From the NCBI GenBank assembly GCA_029532625.1, contig JARFXM010000008.1, forward strand, positions 620,001 through 684,000: a stretch of 64,000 nucleotides of DNA, written 5' to 3'. Source of the stretch: Lomentospora prolificans. Its lineage: Eukaryota > Ascomycota > Sordariomycetes > Microascales > Microascaceae. The notes below the pieces were generated by a model. It was not told where the DNA came from, did no database searches, and saw nothing but the letters and a program-made list of their open reading frames with translations. How positions within the stretch are numbered: position 1 is the stretch's first letter; every line of letters begins with the position of its first letter. The translations under genes were made by a program, and so were the position numbers. Positions 58,787 to 64,000 of this stretch are shown piece by piece.

Positions 58787-61700
58787 TTTGGCGGCGCTCG
58801 TAAAGACGGTACCAGTGCTGAATAATGGGCCGAAGTTGGGGCAACAATACAAGGAAATCTATAACATCTAGCAGGCAGGCAGCGACGATAATAGAAGGCT
58901 GCTGCTCCCTTTCGGGGAGGGTGACACGGCAGGTGTGTGCCTTGGGTGGAATGTTTATTGATAAATAGGGTCCAGAACGGAAACTCCCTCAGGCTAGACT
59001 AGGCCTAGGAACCCTTTCTCGCCGCTGAGTGCTGTGTTCCGAGATCACCGCTGGCTGGGTGATGAGAGAGGTGCCGTGCTTGTTGTGTTCAGTGAGCCGT
59101 GACCCCCCGATTCGGGCGAGGTCACTAATTGCTTCTGCTGGAGCCGGGCGTCAGCGGTAGAGAGGGCGCGGTGTCGTTCGAGTGAGACTGGCGCCTTGAG
59201 TATTGGACGGAAATTTTTGGCTTCGATGGGAAAAGAATAAAAGGGCCGAGCAGCTTGGATCGGAGCATGGAACCCGAAACCAAAACGTGCTTGGAATAAT
59301 TCAAAGTCAAGCTATGCTTCAAGCCAGAGAGGACAATAAGGGGTCGCTGTTTGGGGGGCGGTGAGGTATAAGCAGCTGGGGATTGTGCACTGTTGCTCTG
59401 CAATGTCGGCTGCGCTGGCGCTAGTGTGAAGTCGAGCTGCTTCCGGCGCTCTGGGGGATCGTCGACATTAGCTTTGCTTTGAGAGGAAATCCGGGATGAA
59501 AGGGGGAACAAAAGAACAAAAGGATTCAGCTTGAATGGGAATCGGACTGGAAGGCATTGTCAAGGACCAAGGAGGAGATGCAAGTGGCGGCGAAGACGGA
59601 AGGCAGAGGATATTAAACCCACGCCAACGAACGAGTCCGTAACCATAAGGTATCCTGGAGAACATGGTCTGCTACTGATTTGGACCTGGCACAACCTGGT
59701 CTGGGCTGGCTGGTCCCGGGCCTGGCTGGCCTGGTGTTGTTGGTATTGAATGCAGTGGGCTCCACTCGATTGGGTCTGACCTAGCGTTCAGTGTTACCTC
59801 GACAAAATACTTGCGTACCATGAATGTGATGGGACTCGAGCCAGACCCAGTCGACCGAATGGTCTTGGTGTTGGACTTGTAACTCAAACCAACGACGAAG
59901 CGCAAAGCACGCTAAAAATGCAACAAGAGCGCTACTACTACCTAACAAAGTAATACTTCTTTACGACCGCAGTCTCTGTCCCAGGAGGGCGCAAGCAGAG
60001 AGAAGTACTCAAGAGTGCATAGAGCCGACTACGAAACAGCCGTTCCCGTCATGGTGGGGAAGCAGCAAACGCAAGCTCTATCCTCGTCAGAACATTGACT
60101 CCAAACTCGAGTCACTAGTTCTTAGTTTACCTTTAATCGTTCTTTTATTACTTTTTCACCGAACCCTACTCTCTTTTACACGCGGCGCCTTTGACCTTGC
60201 GAGTCTTCAAGGCGTGTGACGCGTTCTGAAGCTACCTGAAATGTCAAGTCCAAGGAAACGGATGTCGGGGTGGTACATCGAATCTGCGAAGTACCTTCGG
60301 ACACCAACCAGACCTCCCTTGCAAGTGGTGCTTGCCCTGTTTAGACCAACGACGGATTGAAGGTCGGGGTATTAATAACAACGAGTCGCTTTTCAGTGGC
60401 TGGTGAACACACTCTCTGGCCAGCATGTACCTCCTCTACTCGTCCTTATTCACACCGATTGATCCGCTGGCAGGAACCAACCACGTCCATCTCCCCATGC
60501 CAGTCGAGCCTGGCATCCCATCTGCCACCTCCATTTCAGGCGCCCCTCCATGTTTCTCCCAATGGAAGGCATCTGATTGCGGGCGGCGTGCTCTGTCACC
60601 TGAGCGCTATGAGCAGAGTTGGAAACCATATCCAAAGTGGGCGTGGCGTGCTTGTCTGTCCAGAACAACGAGGAGAGGTGAAAAGCAGACACTGGAAAAT
60701 CCATCAAACTGACACATCGGCCTGCCAGTAACACATGGGCATCCCCGTCGGCTCGCACCGCCTAGGTGAGCGAGACATGCGCGTCTAACAGCAGAATCAA
60801 CCCTTGAGACCCGTCATGGATCTTGGGTGTCTAGGATCGGAAGTTCCAATATTTTGGGAACGCTCCCTGGGTTGGAACCCCCCAGTGCTAGCGCCGTTGG
60901 CAAGAGGTGCGCATGCGAAAGGACTGAAAGCCCGATCCACCTTGCAACATGTCAGAATTTTAAAAGTTGTCAGGAACGCATTCCATGAAATGTCGTACTA
61001 TTTCATTATTCTCGCCTTCCAGAGCTCCTTGAGGACAACAGCTTCTGATCTGATGATAAGGCTCTTTTTCGTCAGCCGGACCTTTCCAATGGACAACGCA
61101 CCCAGGAAACCCGTGATCCTGGTGAGATCGGATCGTATTTACGATCAGCTCATCGCCCAATAAAATTATGTGCCACATCCAGGGCCAGAGATCGCCCTCA
61201 ACGCTGGCCCACTGAAGATGCATGGGAAGAATAGAGCGTCCGATGACATAAATCCGGGCCCACGCAACACGGTCGCATGTTAACATAACCCGAGCGTCAT
61301 CGCAGTATTTAGTGTTATAGTTCTTTCAAGAAGCCCTCAAGGCGGAATGTGCGCGGCTTAGCTGCCTTGCGGTGTTAGAAATATCCTCCGAACGGGTGGG
61401 CATTTGAAGCTTTTCCAAAACCCGTTTCGGGGGCCTTTGCCAGTAGTGCTCGCGCAGCCCGAAACGCTGTGACCGCCAGCTGGCGATGTTGTCTCGCTTG
61501 CGAGTCAACTGGCCAGCCAGCCAGATATGGAATCAAACTCGCTCGCCAAATTGTCAGTCTTAATACACGTCTGTCCTCCTAGGTTGTCTTTCAGCAGTGA
61601 TTCAAGTTCTCACATACTATGGCGCGAACACGTAGTTTTGTCCTACTTTTGGAGCGCTTGAGCGCCTCTCATCTCTGAACAGGTTCTGCCCTCCCTCAAA

Positions 61701-62944
61701 GCAGGGAAAATGCAGGGCACCCACCTTCGTCGTGACCCCATCATGCACCCCGCTGCCCATCACCTGGAATAGCCAAACAAGTCTGACTTGTATGGGACAA
61801 CCCATTTTTCTTTACCCACTTCGCTCTCCATTTTCCTCTTCTTGACAGGATCCAGGGCCAGAAGGCGCAAGTAATATGGCACCAGAGCGTAATGACGGGA
61901 GCATAAGTATGTTGGCCGGGCCTGGAGCAGTGTGAAGTAGCGACAAGTAACACGCCCTTTGTTTCCCCCATCTTCTGGACTAGCTAGAAACATCGCCCGG
62001 CGCATATGGACATGGACAACTTAGCCAGCCAGGCGTCATTAAAGCGCGTCAACCAGAACATTAAGCAGCGGACATCGTACTCCACGCACCACCCCCCTTC
62101 CCAAAGCCAGCCCTGAGCCCTTTCAATCATTTTTGCCCCCCTCGGATGCATCGACGCAGTGGAGCACTCTCCTCCCACCCTCCCCCTTTTTGCATTGTCC
62201 CCACCACCACGTCTCGCCGCTCGTGCATGTGGCTGCTCAAAGTCATTGAACTGAATTTCTCTTACACCCAAAAATGTCTTTCCGATGACAACATCTCAGT
62301 TTCCTAGTCGGCCCTTGGAACGGCGAGAAATATTCTAGAAGAAAGTGAAAAAGGAAAAAAGAAAAATTCATCCAATTTTTTTTTAGCAAAATCCTTTGTC
62401 TGCTTAAATCCCTTTTCCGGATAGTGTGCCCCTTGATCCCGCTCCCAGCCTCGCCAGCCAGGAGAACGGAGCTACGAGAGACACCAAACTTTGGCCTGAT
62501 AAATCGATAGATCAGTGTGGCCGGAAAGCCCACTCAGCTGGGCTTCCCTCGCTGGATGAGGGGAAGGGTGGGTCACCCCCAAATTTTCCATCTCCCAACC
62601 TCGTGACACGGTTTGACGTCTGTTGCGGTGTGCCCCTCATTGCCAAGATGCGGAGATCACCACACCATTCCATAACTTTTTAATGTGCTCCACTGGGGGA
62701 GTGACCGCCAGGCGAAGCTCCGTGCCCTCGCATGCGTGTAGGGTCCAGTCAAGAAACGGGCTAGAGATTGTAACTTAGTGTGGTATATTCGAAAGGGGAA
62801 ATCCATAAACGCCCAGAGAGGACAAAAGTAACCCCTCGACTACCTCAGACAACGAACCACTAGAATGCTGTTCAACTAATACAGGGAGATGGCATGACTG
62901 AGAAAATATCCATGGATAGCATCAGTACTTGGCCGTTTTTTTCT
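58787..62944. other. 4.2-kb gene-poor region
   Basis: This lies between the FHA-RING gene start and the vps16 stop. Short frames (the longest 59125-59511 -, 128 codons) lack family features. GCTGGC/GCCAGC motifs recur at 59701-59735, 61510-61524, 62022-62034 and 62446-62461. No tRNA, transposon or long repeat is seen. Confidence 0.45.
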
Positions 62945-64000
62945 TTATGGCTTAAATATAGCTGCTCCGAGTCTCTCAATTTCCCTTCCCTCATGGGTGT
63001 TACGGCCGGCCGCCTCGAGGATCTTGGTGAAAGCCTCTTTCTTCTTTAGCCTCACAGCCTCCTCCGCCGCCTTCACTCGCATACCACATCTTTCGTACAT
63101 TGTGATTGTCTCTCCCTGTTCCACGTTCGTACACTTCGGCACAAACGTGGCCGCGAGCCTTGGATTCCCCGCCTGGAGAGTGAGGTTGAAGAAAGGCTAT
63201 ATGGTAAGGACCTTCGTCAGTTCACCACTCATGCGTTCCATTCAGTAAAAGCCGCTTCTCCGAGCGGCCTGAAAGAATCGGAATTCGGGTTAAAAGAGAG
63301 AGGAGAAGAGGAAGAAGAAAAAAAAAAAAGAAAAACACTCACCTCCCATCCGATCGGGCTCTTCCTCGCCTTAGCCACCTCTGCAATTTCATCCCAGTCG
63401 CGTTTAGCGACAAGAGCTCGTAGACTTCCCACCACGACCAGTCAGTATCTTGCCAAACGAAGACGAAAAAGAAGAGACAAAAAAAAAAGAATCCATGTGA
63501 AAATCCACAAACACTAGAGGAGAGCGGCGCATGAAATGGTAACGCAGTTGGAAGTGTCCATAAACTCACCGTATCCACCATGCCACTCGATCTGGAACTT
63601 TAAACTCGCTCTGAATCTTCTTTGCCTTTCCGAAATATCCGAGCTTTATGAGCTTAAACATTGTCTCATTGACACTAAGACCCGTAAATGTATCGGTCAA
63701 ATCCCGGTCGAACGATTCCTGGGCCCGCAACAGCATGGTCGCCTCCTTAAGCGCTCGCAGTTCAAAGTTGTTCTCTCGGGAATCCGAAAGAAGCTTGGCC
63801 GCGAGTGCGAGCTTGTCTGATGCCGTTCGCGCATCCGGCTGTACTAATGACTCGCGAATGAAGACGTCGGCTCCCTCAAGCCGCCTATCATCCTGGTAGT
63901 ACAGATCCTTCAAGAGGGAGTTGTCCCCTTCCCTTTGTGCCGAAGCTTCAACTAAGGCCGTCGCCGAGGTGCGATTATTAATCATCCTGAAGAATGACGC
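62945..64000 (-). CDS. vps16: Vps16, C-terminal part (runs off the right edge)
   Basis: Three exons are visible: 63570-64000 (open at the edge), 63343-63424 and 62945-63196. They encode about 254 C-terminal residues of Vps16, a core subunit of the HOPS/CORVET tethering complexes that drive vacuole and endosome fusion. The Vps16_C helical repeat shows ASFFRMINNRTSATALVE, LLKDLYYQDDRRLEGADVFIRE, WWIRLRALVAKRDWDEIAEVAK, KSPIGWEPFFNLTLQAGNPRLA, VPKCTNVEQGETITMYERCGM and RVKAAEEAVRLKKKEAF, which run in order across two splice sites (WWI-R|L and GWE|PFF). The C terminus ends RLGAAIFKP. The frame is open up to 64000, so the N-terminal two-thirds lies outside. Confidence 0.95.

Noticed and set aside
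59125..59511. 128-codon minus-strand frame upstream of the FHA-RING gene
   Set aside because: Partly protein-like in feel, but no recognisable family. Its position upstream of the FHA-RING start suggests 5' leader or chance.

Overview
The window reads as a nuclear chromosome segment of a filamentous ascomycete, most likely a Sordariomycete. Genes are split by short GT-AG introns of about 50-110 nt with CTAAC/CTGAC-like branch sites. Promoters are pyrimidine-rich, base composition is balanced, and the gene set is typical of filamentous fungi (Mdm10, two-domain Fex, Dma-type FHA-RING, HAM1-like). I see no rRNA, tRNA, CRISPR, transposon or bacterial-type operon. Every call rests on reading translated frames by eye; no database search was run.

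Left part (1-13.4 kb): a secreted two-repeat lectin-like protein (2244-4219, +); a protein with a cytidine-deaminase-like zinc core (HTE ... PCGLC) whose frame appears to run on past a TAG into a basic C-terminal tail (5088-6848, -); ribosomal protein eS19 (7975-8886, -); the ERMES/SAM subunit Mdm10 (9373-10780, -); and a PAP2/Aur1-type membrane phosphatase-like protein (11787-13334, -). A gene-poor stretch of about 6.6 kb follows.

Middle part (20-43 kb): an LDB19/Art1-type arrestin with a PPxY motif (+); a large HAM1/BPI-like protein (-); a two-domain fluoride exporter (-) divergent from a uracil phosphoribosyltransferase (+); DNA ligase IV (-); a membrane-anchored DODA-type extradiol dioxygenase (-); a membrane-anchored double amidohydrolase (CE9-like) whose second half lacks the HxH motif (-); and a glutathione S-transferase (+).

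Right part (43.9-64 kb): the ribosome-biogenesis factor Rrp5 (-) divergent from a YML020W-like alpha/beta-hydrolase protein (+); mitochondrial processing peptidase alpha subunit (-); a Dma1/Chfr-type FHA-RING ubiquitin ligase (-); a gene-poor stretch of about 4 kb; and the C-terminal part of Vps16 (-), which runs off the right edge.

Most genes are independent housekeeping functions (translation, ribosome assembly, mitochondrial import and tethering, vacuolar fusion, DNA repair, pyrimidine salvage), not a cluster or pathway. The least ordinary locus is the deaminase-like gene. The second most distinctive signal is a GCCAGC/GCTGGC-rich motif that recurs in many intergenic regions.
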